NCBI GenBank assembly: GCA_036278755.1
Contig: DASUKL010000085.1
Location: 1-32,578, forward strand
DNA: 32,578 bases
Source: DASUKL01 sp036278755
Lineage (GTDB): Bacteria; Chloroflexota; Limnocylindria; Limnocylindrales; CSP1-4
Reading direction: 5' to 3'
Of this stretch, positions 24,090 to 30,946 are shown piece after piece. Made by a program: the position numbers and the translations under genes. The notes beneath the pieces were generated by a model that was not told where the DNA came from, ran no database searches, and saw only the letters and a list, made by a program, of their open reading frames with translations. Each line of letters opens with the position of its first letter. Within the stretch, counting starts at the first letter, position 1.

Positions 24090-25373
24090 TCAGGGCGCCG
24101 ACGTCCCTCCTGCCGCACCGCCCCCAGCGGACGAGGTGGCACCCGCGCTCTCAGCGGCGGAGGTCGAGGGCGCCGGCGTCGGGATCGTGATCTGATCCCC
24201 GATGGCGATCTTGTTGATGTCCTTGATCTGCGGGTTGGCGGCCTTCAGCGCATCCACGGTCGTATCGAAGCGCCGGGCGATGGCCGAGAGCGTGTCACCC
24301 GCCTTGATCGTGTAGAGCTGCGCCGTGGGGGGCGGTATGGTCGGTGGCACGGTGGGCGTGGCCGAGGACGCGCCGCTGGCCGGGCTGGTCGGGGTGGCGG
24401 TGGCACCGGCCTGCTGGCCCGAGCCGCTGAGCAGGCCGGGCAGGAAGAACAGCACGATGGCCGCCAGGACGAGCACCACCAGGCCCACCAGGATCGTCGA
24501 CGAGCCACCGAAGCCGGTCCGCGTGCGGAGGGTCGGATAGGCCTCGAACCGCCGCGGCCGCTCCCACGCGGGGGCATCCGGATCGACCGGCGGACGGGGC
24601 GGGGTGCGGGCCGCCATCGGCGGTCGGGGGCTGCGACCGGCGGACGAGGCTGACCCTCGCGGGCCGGCCAGCCCAGCCCCCCGGTCGTCATCGCCCGCGC
24701 CGGCCAGTGCTCCGGCCCCCCGGGCCCGGGCCGCCAGGAAAGCGGGCGTCTCATCGTCTTCCCCACCCTCGCCGGCCGCGTCGTCGGAGGCATCGTCGCC
24801 GCCCTCATCAGCCCCCCGCGGTCCCGCTAGCCGCGAGGCCTCACCTCCGGGGCGGGGATGACGGACCAGATCGGCCAGTTCGGCGTCCGTGAAGGGCTCC
24901 TCCCCTGTCGGGCCGGGGCCGCTGCCCGCACCTGCGCTCCCGCCCGCCCCGATCCCTGCCCCGCCGCCGCTTGCGGCCGTCGATGATCGCCCCTCCTCGG
25001 CGCCCAGCGCGTCGAAGGCCCCCAGCTGTTCGGGGCCCGAACCCCATAGCGGCCGGCCCGCCTCCGGCGCGGTCTGGGCCAGGTAGGCCAGGGCGTCCTC
25101 GCGGCGGCCTGCCGGGGCCTCGCTGCGAGCCTCGCCCGCGACGCTGCGGGCCGCCTCATGCCGGGCCCAGTCCTGGAAGGTGGGACAGGCCGGGAAATTG
25201 CCCGTCAGGCAGAACGTCTCCTGATGGCTGATGGCCCGCGGGGCGGGCGGCGTCTCCGCGTAGCACCGATGCCGCCGGTCGGGCTGCGTCGAGCGGCGCT
25301 GCCGGTCGTCTTCGAAGGCGATGAAAGGGCAGGCCATCGGCACGTCGCCGGGGCCGGGCGGACGGTCGGTCAT
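24090..25373 (-). CDS. Four-cysteine domain plus single-pass membrane LysM protein
   Basis: The protein has 427 residues. The N-terminal 70 residues carry four cysteines, Cys15 (ACPF), Cys37 (RCYAE), Cys55 (TFCL) and Cys63 (ACPTF), spaced like a metal or Fe-S site. A long Gly/Ala/Asp-rich disordered region (about 80-290) follows, then one membrane helix (about 293-315), a Thr/Pro linker, one LysM domain (about 353-398: YTIKAGDTLSAIARRFDTTVDALKAANP) and an Ala/Ser/Gly-rich tail. The likely topology is cysteine domain in the cytoplasm and LysM outside binding peptidoglycan or another glycan. I have an impression of similar Cys-cluster/LysM proteins in Chloroflexota but know no assigned function. 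The ATG has a TATCAT box 8 bases upstream and no Shine-Dalgarno site. Confidence 0.8.
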   Translation of the reverse strand: MTDRPPGPGDVPMACPFIAFEDDRQRRSTQPDRRHRCYAETPPAPRAISHQETFCLTGNFPACPTFQDWARHEAARSVAGEARSEAPAGRREDALAYLAQTAPEAGRPLWGSGPEQLGAFDALGAEEGRSSTAASGGGAGIGAGGSAGAGSGPGPTGEEPFTDAELADLVRHPRPGGEASRLAGPRGADEGGDDASDDAAGEGGEDDETPAFLAARARGAGALAGAGDDDRGAGLAGPRGSASSAGRSPRPPMAARTPPRPPVDPDAPAWERPRRFEAYPTLRTRTGFGGSSTILVGLVVLVLAAIVLFFLPGLLSGSGQQAGATATPTSPASGASSATPTVPPTIPPPTAQLYTIKAGDTLSAIARRFDTTVDALKAANPQIKDINKIAIGDQITIPTPAPSTSAAESAGATSSAGGGAAGGTSAP

Positions 25374-25381
25374 CGTCCCGC

Positions 25382-25387
25382 ATGATA
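25382..25387 (-). promoter_or_regulatory. -10 box TATCAT, probable leaderless promoter of the LysM gene
   Basis: TATCAT on the minus strand ends 8 bases before the ATG at 25373. No Shine-Dalgarno site lies between. Confidence 0.45.
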
Positions 25388-25490
25388 CCCGCCGCCTCGC
25401 TCGCGCCGCCCGCCCGGCCGGGGTCCAGCCACCATCCGCGGGCGCCCCGTCAGGCCGGGGGATGCGCCCTCAGCGGCCGGGCCGGGGAGT

Positions 25491-25503
25491 GGTCACAATG
25501 ACC
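25491..25503 (+). promoter_or_regulatory. Perfect inverted repeat upstream of sodN, candidate operator
   Basis: GGTCA-CAA-TGACC is a perfect 5+3+5 palindrome 26 bases before the sodN ATG. Its position suits an operator or activator site over the promoter core. It does not look like the Streptomyces Nur box as I recall it. The binding protein is unknown. Confidence 0.45.
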
Positions 25504-25529
25504 CCATCACCAGCACGAAAGGAGCTGCC

Positions 25530-26018
25530 ATGCTGCGCCGCCGCTTCCTGGCCGCCATCGCCCCTCGCCGGATGGCCCACGCCCACTGCGACATCCCCTG
25601 TGGCATCTACGATCCCGCACCGGCCCAGATCGCGGCCCGCACGGTCTCGCGGATGGTCGAGCTCATCGGCCAGAACACGGGTGACGACGTGGCCAGCCGC
25701 AACAAGTTCGCGCGTTGCGTGCAGGTCAAGGAGACCCACGCCGAGAACGTCAAGCGGGAGATCCAGATCATCTGGAGCGACTACTTCAAGCCGGAGCACG
25801 TCGAGCAGTTCCCCGAGCTGCACGATCTGACCTGGAAGATCCTCAAGCAGGCCGGCGCCTGCAAGCAGAGCGTCGATGCCGCCGCGGCGGCCGAGCTCGA
25901 GCGGCTCGTGGCTCGCTTCACCGAGATCTTCTGGGCCACCAAGGGCAAGCCGGTCCACACCATGGCCGCCGCGGCGGAGGGCACGGCCCTGAACGCCATC
26001 GCCTGGGAGGTCAAGTAG
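25530..26018 (+). CDS. sodN: Nickel superoxide dismutase precursor
   Basis: The precursor has 162 residues. The nickel hook HCDIPCGIY begins at His19, so the mature enzyme of 144 residues would start with His19-Cys20 and use Cys24, after removal of an 18-residue leader (MLRRRFLAAIAPRRMAHA). The amino group and side chain of His and the thiolates of the two Cys bind nickel in known SodN. Streptomyces SodN has HCDLPCGVY; here Ile replaces Leu and Val. The rest (KETHAENVKREIQIIWSDYFKPEH, helical) matches the four-helix SodN fold. It converts superoxide to oxygen and peroxide in the cytoplasm. AAAGGAG lies 5 bases before the ATG. The maturation protease gene follows 23 bases downstream. Confidence 0.96.
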   Translation: MLRRRFLAAIAPRRMAHAHCDIPCGIYDPAPAQIAARTVSRMVELIGQNTGDDVASRNKFARCVQVKETHAENVKREIQIIWSDYFKPEHVEQFPELHDLTWKILKQAGACKQSVDAAAAAELERLVARFTEIFWATKGKPVHTMAAAAEGTALNAIAWEVK

Positions 26019-26041
26019 CGCCTCTCCGCGGGCGGTCCGCC

Positions 26042-26458
26042 GTGGGGCGGTTCGCCGCTGGCCTGCGCGTCGGCCTCCTGGCCGGCACCGCGGCCGTGGC
26101 CCTGGTCCCGGAGCTGCGCCGGCTGAGCCGATCGTGGTCCAGCCGGGTGGCCGTCGTCGAGACGAGCATGCTGCCCACCCTGCGACCGGGTGACTGGCTC
26201 CTTGTCGACCCCGATGCCTATCGCCGGCGGACGCCAGACGCCGGTGACATCGTGGTCGTGAGCGACCCGCGCGAGCCGGACCGCCTGCTGGTCAAGCGCG
26301 TGGTGGGCGTCGGACCGGACGGGCGGCTCGACCTGCTGGGCGACGATCCGAGTGCCTCTACCGACTCACGCGAGTTCGGTCCCGTCGAGCCGAGCGCCGT
26401 CCAGGGCCGACCCTGGGCCCGCTACTGGCCGCCGCGCCGCTGGGGCAGCCTGGGCTGA
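26042..26458 (+). CDS. sodX: Nickel-type superoxide dismutase maturation protease (S26 family)
   Basis: The protein has 138 residues of the signal-peptidase-like S26 fold. The catalytic serine is Ser42 in ETSMLPTLRPGDWLLVD and the general-base lysine is Lys85 in RLLVKRVVGV; GDDPSASTDSREFGPV is the following conserved strand. An N-terminal hydrophobic stretch (about 6-22) may anchor it. It is expected to cut the SodN leader before His19 so that nickel can be bound. The GTG start has only a weak GGGCGG element upstream, but the 23-base spacing after sodN and lack of another promoter support an operon. The stop codon lies at the edge of a long terminator stem. Confidence 0.93.
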   Translation: MGRFAAGLRVGLLAGTAAVALVPELRRLSRSWSSRVAVVETSMLPTLRPGDWLLVDPDAYRRRTPDAGDIVVVSDPREPDRLLVKRVVGVGPDGRLDLLGDDPSASTDSREFGPVEPSAVQGRPWARYWPPRRWGSLG

Positions 26459-26500
26459 CCCGCCCCCCGTCGACCCCGTCGGGGGCTTCCGGGGCGGGTC
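26457..26500. terminator. Strong bidirectional hairpin between sodX and the LLM gene
   Basis: GACCCGCCCC (26457-26466) is perfectly complementary to GGGGCGGGTC (26491-26500), with further pairing possible inside the 24-base loop. It lies between converging genes and overlaps the sodX stop. No T tract follows. Confidence 0.6.
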
Positions 26501-26514
26501 CCCGGCGATCGGAC

Positions 26515-27483
26515 TCAGGCCACCCGGGGCAGGATCTCGCGGCCCAGGAGGGCCACCTGGTCGAGGTCCCAGGGCAGGAAGTCCTGGAGCATGATCCGCT
26601 CCACGCCGGCCGCGGCGAAGGCCTCGATCCGGGCCACGGCTTCGTCGGGCGTGCCGATGATCCAGCGTGGCCGTCGCTCGGCCAGCCAGGCCTCGGCCGA
26701 ACGGGCATCGGCCGCCGCGCCGACGGCCGCCAGGACTGCGGACGTGCGCTCGCGCAGGTCGGCCTCGTCGCGCCCCACGAGGACGCCCACCATGGCCGAG
26801 AACGCGACCTGGGCCGGATCGCGGCCCACGTCCGCGCAGGTCGCCCTGAGCGCCTCGCGGACCTCGGCCGTCCGTTCCGGCGGCACGCTGCTGATGTTGT
26901 ACTCGTCGGCGTAGGTGGCCGCCAGGCGCAGGCCGCGCGGCTTGCCGTCGCCGCCGACGATGAGGTGGGGATGGCGCCGCTCGCCGATGGCCGGCGAAGG
27001 CCGGTAGACGGCCCCCTCGACGGACCACCAGCGCCCCGGGCGCGACCAGCCGTCGGGCTCGGTCCACAGGCCGTGGATCACGGCCAGTGACTCCTCGAGC
27101 CGGTCGTAGCGCTCGCGGAGCGGCGGGAAGGGGATGCCATGGGCCCGATGCTCGGCCTCGTTCCAGCCGGCCCCCAGACCGGCCTCGATGCGCCCGCCGG
27201 CCATCTCGTCGATGGTCGTCACGAGCTTGGCGAAGGGCCCGGGGAGGCGGAAGGTGATGGGCGAGACGAGGGCCCCCAGGCGGATGGTCGCCGTCTCGCG
27301 GGCCAGGCCGGCCAGCGTGGCCCAGGCGTCGGTCGTCGGCCGCCCCGAGTCGCCCGGGAAGCTCAGGTAGTGGTCGGAGCGGAAGAGGGCCTCGAAACGG
27401 GCGGTCTCGGCCGCCCGGGCGAGGGCCAGCGACTCCACGTAGCGCAGGCCTTGCTGGGGCTCACACATCAAGGCCAGGCGCAT
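26515..27483 (-). CDS. LLM-class (luciferase-like) F420- or flavin-dependent oxidoreductase
   Basis: The protein has 322 residues with the LLM barrel pattern: ALARAAETARFEALFRSDHYLSF, TIRLGALVSPITFRLPGPFAKLVTTIDEMAGGRIEAGLGAGWNEAEHRAHGIPFPPLRERYDRLEESL, and HPHLIVGGDGKPRGLRLAATYADEYN. The AGWNExEH segment and HPHLIVGG loop are common in F420-dependent members (often labelled F420-dependent family 1), so F420H2 is the more likely cofactor, but FMN cannot be excluded. The substrate is unknown. AGGAG lies 5 bases before the ATG. It is divergent from the marR-MFS operon, which could mean shared regulation over the 145-base gap. Confidence 0.88.
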   Translation of the reverse strand: MRLALMCEPQQGLRYVESLALARAAETARFEALFRSDHYLSFPGDSGRPTTDAWATLAGLARETATIRLGALVSPITFRLPGPFAKLVTTIDEMAGGRIEAGLGAGWNEAEHRAHGIPFPPLRERYDRLEESLAVIHGLWTEPDGWSRPGRWWSVEGAVYRPSPAIGERRHPHLIVGGDGKPRGLRLAATYADEYNISSVPPERTAEVREALRATCADVGRDPAQVAFSAMVGVLVGRDEADLRERTSAVLAAVGAAADARSAEAWLAERRPRWIIGTPDEAVARIEAFAAAGVERIMLQDFLPWDLDQVALLGREILPRVA

Positions 27484-27553
27484 GCCGCTCCTCCGTCCGA
27501 AGGCCCTCCGAGGCCCATCCCCGACCCACGGCCGGGTGCCTCCATGATGCCTC

Positions 27554-27581
27554 TTGACAAGACGGTTCGCTTGACGATAAT
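27554..27581 (+). promoter_or_regulatory. Sigma-70-type promoter TTGACA-16-GATAAT for marR-MFS
   Basis: TTGACA (27554-27559) matches the -35 consensus, and GATAAT (27576-27581) follows after 16 bases. It is the strongest promoter match in the window. Transcription would start near 27588. Confidence 0.72.
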
Positions 27582-27585
27582 CGTC
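27573..27585 (+). promoter_or_regulatory. Perfect palindrome over the -10 box, candidate MarR operator
   Basis: GACGAT-A-ATCGTC is a perfect 13-base inverted repeat covering the -10 box. A repressor bound here would block RNA polymerase, and the first gene downstream encodes a MarR protein, so autorepression is the natural reading. Confidence 0.6.
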
Positions 27586-27628
27586 CACATCCCATGAACC
27601 ATTCATCCGGCCGAAAGGAGTTGTTCGG

Positions 27629-28147
27629 ATCCCCGCCCCGTCACTGACCGGCAGTGACCTCGACGCGAACGTCGAGGAGCTGCTCGGCCTCGTCGCCCGC
27701 CAGCGCGCGGGCCGGCTGCGCGGCTGGTGTCGCCAGCCCATCAGTTCGACCCACCTCAATGTCCTCCTGGCCCTCGAAGCCGACGGTCCGTTGCGGATGA
27801 GCCAGCTGGCCGAGTTGCTCGTCCTGGCCCTGCCCAACGCGACCGGCATCGTCACCCGGATGGAGGAGCACGGCCTCGTCAGCCGCACGCGCGACGAGAC
27901 GGACCGCCGCCTCGTCCTGGTACGGCTCACGGACCGCGGCCGGCAGCTCATCGAGGAACGCGAATTCATGCGCCGAGCACATCTGGTGCGCGTCCTGGCC
28001 GCCATGACGGCCGAGCGCCGCCACCAGCTCATCGGTTCGTTCCGCACGTTCCTCGAAACCGCCGACCGGCTGCGCGACTGCGGCGAGCTCGAGGACGACC
28101 CACCCCCGGCCACCACCCGCTCACACCAAGGAGTCCCGCTTCGATGA
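27629..28147 (+). CDS. MarR-family regulator, apparently without an ATG/GTG/TTG start
   Basis: The protein would have 172 residues. The winged helix is clear: ISSTHLNVLLALEADGPLRMSQLAELL, ALPNATGIVTRMEEHGLVSRTRDETDRRLVLVRLTDRGRQL, with the family's D-x-R wing. The frame is open from the TAA at 27578 but contains no ATG, GTG or TTG until the TTG at 27791, which would cut off the first helices. The only Shine-Dalgarno site, AAAGGAG (27614-27620), is 8 bases before an ATC codon at 27629, used here as the start; a CTG at 27644 is too far away. It probably represses itself and the MFS gene. The stop overlaps the MFS start (ATGA). A single-base sequence error is the main alternative. Confidence 0.8.
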   Translation: MPAPSLTGSDLDANVEELLGLVARQRAGRLRGWCRQPISSTHLNVLLALEADGPLRMSQLAELLVLALPNATGIVTRMEEHGLVSRTRDETDRRLVLVRLTDRGRQLIEEREFMRRAHLVRVLAAMTAERRHQLIGSFRTFLETADRLRDCGELEDDPPPATTRSHQGVPLR

Positions 28148-29838
28148 TCGAAGGCGCACCCGTCACGGCGACGGGCCCCGAGCTCACCCACCCGGCGATC
28201 GAGGTCGATCCGCGTACGCGTTTCGAGATCCTGGGCGCCGTCCTGCTCGGCCTCTTCCTGACCGCCCTGGACCAGACCATCGTCGGTCCGGTCCTGCCCC
28301 AGATCGTGACGACGCTGCACGGCAGCGACCTCTACGTCTGGGTCGTCACGGCTTACCTCGTGACGAGCACCGTCACCATCCCCATCTACGGCAAGCTCTC
28401 TGACCTCTACGGCCGCAAGCCGCTGCTGCTGGCCGGCATCTCGTTCTTCCTCGTCGGCTCGGCCCTCTCCGGGCTCTCCCAGGAGATGTGGCAGCTGATC
28501 CTCTTCCGGGCCCTCCAGGGCCTCGGCGCCGGATCGCTGTTCCCCATCTCGCTGGCCATCATCGGCGACCTCTTCACGCCCGCCGAGCGAGGCAAGTACC
28601 AGGGCGTCTTCGGCGCCGTCTTCGGCATCGCCTTCATCGTCGGGCCGGGCCTGGGCGGCTTCCTGACCGACAACATCAGCTGGCACTGGGTCTTCTTCGT
28701 CAACCTGCCCATCGGGCTCGTCGCCCTCTTCGTCATCGCCCGACTGCTGCCCGGCCTCAAGCGCCAGGCCGGCCCGGTCGACATCGACATGGCCGGTGTG
28801 GTCACGATGGGCCTGGCCCTCGTGCCCATCCTTATCGGCCTGACCAACGCCGAGCAAGGCGACTGGAGCGATCCCTCGGTCTGGGGCTTCCTCGTCTTCG
28901 GGGCCGTCTTCCTGGTCCTCTTCGTGTTCGCCGAGCGGCGGGCCAAGGACCCCATGGTGCCCCTCGAGCTGTTCCGCAACCGGACCTTCACCGTGTCCGT
29001 GGTGGCCACCTTCCTGGCCAGCTTCGGCTTCTTCGCCGCGATCATCTTCCTGCCCCTCTGGTTCCAGGTGGTCCAGGGCGCCAGCGCCACCGCGTCAGGC
29101 TATGACCTGCTGCCCTTTCTCATCGGGCTCATGGGCACCTCGATCCTGGCCGGCTTCCTGGTCAGCAAGACGGGCCGCTACAAGACGCTCATCGTGGTCG
29201 GCATGGTCATGCTGGTGATCGGCATGGCCCTCTTCACGAACCTCCGGGCCGACACCCCGACACCCGTCCTGTGGGCCTGGATGTTCCTGGCCGGTGTGGG
29301 CATCGGACCCACCATGGCCATCTTCACCCTCATCGTCCAGAACGCCGTGCCCTTCAAGTTCCTTGGCACGGCCACCAGTGACCTGACCCTCTTCCGCCAG
29401 ATCGGCGGCACGGTCGGCCTGACCGTCGGCTTCACCCTCTTCCAGAACTTCCTCAGCCTTGACCTGCTGAAGTCCGAATGGGCCAAGGCTGGCATCCCCC
29501 AGCAGGTCCTCAGCCAGATCCCGGCCGGGGCCATCGATCTCTCGAACGCCACGAACGTGGGCGCCACCAGCAACCCGGTGGCGGCCCTGGCCTCGCAGGT
29601 GCCGGAGCAGTTCCGGCCGCTCATCGAGCCGCTCGTGCCCAAGTTCATCCAGGGCTTCGACCAGGCCTTCTCGATCGCCATCGCCCAATCGATGTGGTTG
29701 GGCGTGGGAGCGGCCATCCTGGCCCTGCTCACGACCTTCCTCATCCGCGAGCTGCCGCTCAGCTCGACCCTGGGCGTGACCCACGGCGACACGGTCGCCG
29801 ACACCACCCGTCTGGAGCGGGCCTCGGCGACCGATTGA
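28144..29838 (+). CDS. DHA2-type MFS drug efflux transporter (EmrB/QacA family)
   Basis: The protein has 564 residues with about 14 membrane helices. Family motifs are Asp43 in TM1 (FLTALDQTIVGPVLPQI, motif D1), GKLSDLYGRKP (83-93, motif A), LFRALQGLGAGSLFPISLAIIGDLF, and FIVGPGLGGFLTD (motif C of antiporters). It would export lipophilic drugs or metabolites by proton exchange in the cytoplasmic membrane. A longer periplasm-facing loop lies near residues 440-500, before the last helix. AAGGAG lies 10 bases before the ATG, which overlaps the MarR stop by 4 bases, so the pair is translationally coupled: a typical MarR-controlled efflux unit. The terminator after it is shared with a convergent gene. 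Confidence 0.95.
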   Translation: MIEGAPVTATGPELTHPAIEVDPRTRFEILGAVLLGLFLTALDQTIVGPVLPQIVTTLHGSDLYVWVVTAYLVTSTVTIPIYGKLSDLYGRKPLLLAGISFFLVGSALSGLSQEMWQLILFRALQGLGAGSLFPISLAIIGDLFTPAERGKYQGVFGAVFGIAFIVGPGLGGFLTDNISWHWVFFVNLPIGLVALFVIARLLPGLKRQAGPVDIDMAGVVTMGLALVPILIGLTNAEQGDWSDPSVWGFLVFGAVFLVLFVFAERRAKDPMVPLELFRNRTFTVSVVATFLASFGFFAAIIFLPLWFQVVQGASATASGYDLLPFLIGLMGTSILAGFLVSKTGRYKTLIVVGMVMLVIGMALFTNLRADTPTPVLWAWMFLAGVGIGPTMAIFTLIVQNAVPFKFLGTATSDLTLFRQIGGTVGLTVGFTLFQNFLSLDLLKSEWAKAGIPQQVLSQIPAGAIDLSNATNVGATSNPVAALASQVPEQFRPLIEPLVPKFIQGFDQAFSIAIAQSMWLGVGAAILALLTTFLIRELPLSSTLGVTHGDTVADTTRLERASATD

Positions 29839-29863
29839 TCCGGGGGGTCTGCCCCCCCCGATC
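29837..29863. terminator. Bidirectional hairpin between convergent MFS and DUF4349 genes
   Basis: GATC-C-GGGGGG (29837-29847) pairs with CCCCCC...GATC (29852-29863) around a 4-base loop. It lies in the 38-base gap between the two converging stops. Confidence 0.55.
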
Positions 29864-29876
29864 CCGAGGAACGCGC

Positions 29877-30848
29877 TCAGCTGGCCGGTGGCGTCTCGCC
29901 GCCGGCCAGCGGCATGCTCGGGTCACGCCGCGGCCTGACCCGCCGCACGATGAGGAGGACGAAGCCGAGCACGAGGCCCAGGACCAGCAGGAACGGCAGG
30001 GCCACGATGATGAGCCAGATGGCCAGCGTCGCCCCGCCCTGGGCCAGCTGGACCAGCTGGGCCACGGCCTGGTCGAGCTGGGTCCCCGGGTCCCAGCCCT
30101 GCTGGGCCTGCTCGACCTCGGCCACCGGCATCGAGAAGGCCACGGTCAGCGTGCCGTAGCTGGCCTGGTCCTGGAGGTGGGCCTGCTGGGTCGAGAGCTG
30201 TTCGATCTGGCCCTGCACGTCGGTCAGCTGGTCCTGGACGGCGAGCACGTCACTGATCTTCGTGGCCTTGGCCATGATGGCCTGGAGGGCCGCCTCGGTG
30301 ACCTTGAGGTTGGCGATGCGGGCCTCGAGGTCGAGGACCTGGCCGGTGACCTCGAGGGCCTCGGTCTTCTCGCCCAGGACCTTGGAGGCCAGCTTGCGCA
30401 GGTCGGCCAGGGCGGCGTCCCATTGCTGGGCCGGGATGCGATAGGTGATGGAGGCCGTGGGCTGGCGACCCGAGCTCGATTCGGCCGAACCGCTGACGAA
30501 GCCGCCCAGCCCGGCCACCGCGGTGCGGGCCTTGACCAGGGCGGCATCGACGTCAGCGACCTGGAGGTCGAGCGTGCCGGTCTTGACGATGAGCGGTCCC
30601 GAGCTGGGCAGGGGCGCCGATCCACCGCTGCCGCCGCTGCTTGAGCGGGCGCCCGCGCCGCTGCCCTCGTCGGCGGCCGAGGGCATGGCGGCCGGGCCGG
30701 CCGGCTCGAAGCCGTCGGAGGCGACGGCCCCCACGTCGGTCAGGCCCTTGTCGGCCGTGGCTGCCCCGCCGGCACAGGCAGCCACGAGCAGGAGGACGAG
30801 GATCGCCAGGGGCGCAGCCACACGACGGCGGCCATCCAGGGACGACAT
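29877..30848 (-). CDS. DUF4349-containing lipoprotein
   Basis: The protein has 323 residues. A lipoprotein signal precedes Cys25 (LLLVAACAGG). After a Ser/Gly-rich linker (to about 95), a DUF4349 domain follows: VKTGTLDLQVADVDAALVKARTAVAGLGGFVSGS, SITYRIPAQQWDAALADLRKLASKVLGEKTEALEVTGQVLDLEARIANLKVTEAAL, a coiled coil, and GTLTVAFSMP. A C-terminal membrane helix (about 275-303) is followed by a basic tail. It therefore sits outside the membrane, anchored at both ends. The family function is unknown. GGAGG lies 9 bases before the ATG. It lies 98 bases downstream of the Rieske gene on the same strand. Confidence 0.88.
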   Translation of the reverse strand: MSSLDGRRRVAAPLAILVLLLVAACAGGAATADKGLTDVGAVASDGFEPAGPAAMPSAADEGSGAGARSSSGGSGGSAPLPSSGPLIVKTGTLDLQVADVDAALVKARTAVAGLGGFVSGSAESSSGRQPTASITYRIPAQQWDAALADLRKLASKVLGEKTEALEVTGQVLDLEARIANLKVTEAALQAIMAKATKISDVLAVQDQLTDVQGQIEQLSTQQAHLQDQASYGTLTVAFSMPVAEVEQAQQGWDPGTQLDQAVAQLVQLAQGGATLAIWLIIVALPFLLVLGLVLGFVLLIVRRVRPRRDPSMPLAGGETPPAS

Positions 30849-30878
30849 GCAGGTTTCCCTCCACGCTGGACGTGCCGG

Positions 30879-30911
30879 GTCTGACGGCCGCGGCGACGGT
30901 GGACCTCAGAC
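30879..30911. repeat. Spaced inverted repeat GTCTGA...TCAGAC
   Basis: GTCTGA (30879-30884) and TCAGAC (30906-30911) lie 21 bases apart in the 98-base gap between the Rieske and DUF4349 genes. It may be a weak terminator or an operator; nothing else is seen in this gap. Confidence 0.25.
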
Positions 30912-30946
30912 GCGCCGGAGCGGGGTCGGGTTCCGCGGTCAGCTCG

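Noticed and set aside
27139..27597. Plus-strand open frame antisense to the LLM oxidoreductase
   Set aside because: The sense strand encodes a clear LLM protein with a Shine-Dalgarno site; the antisense frame has no recognisable domain.
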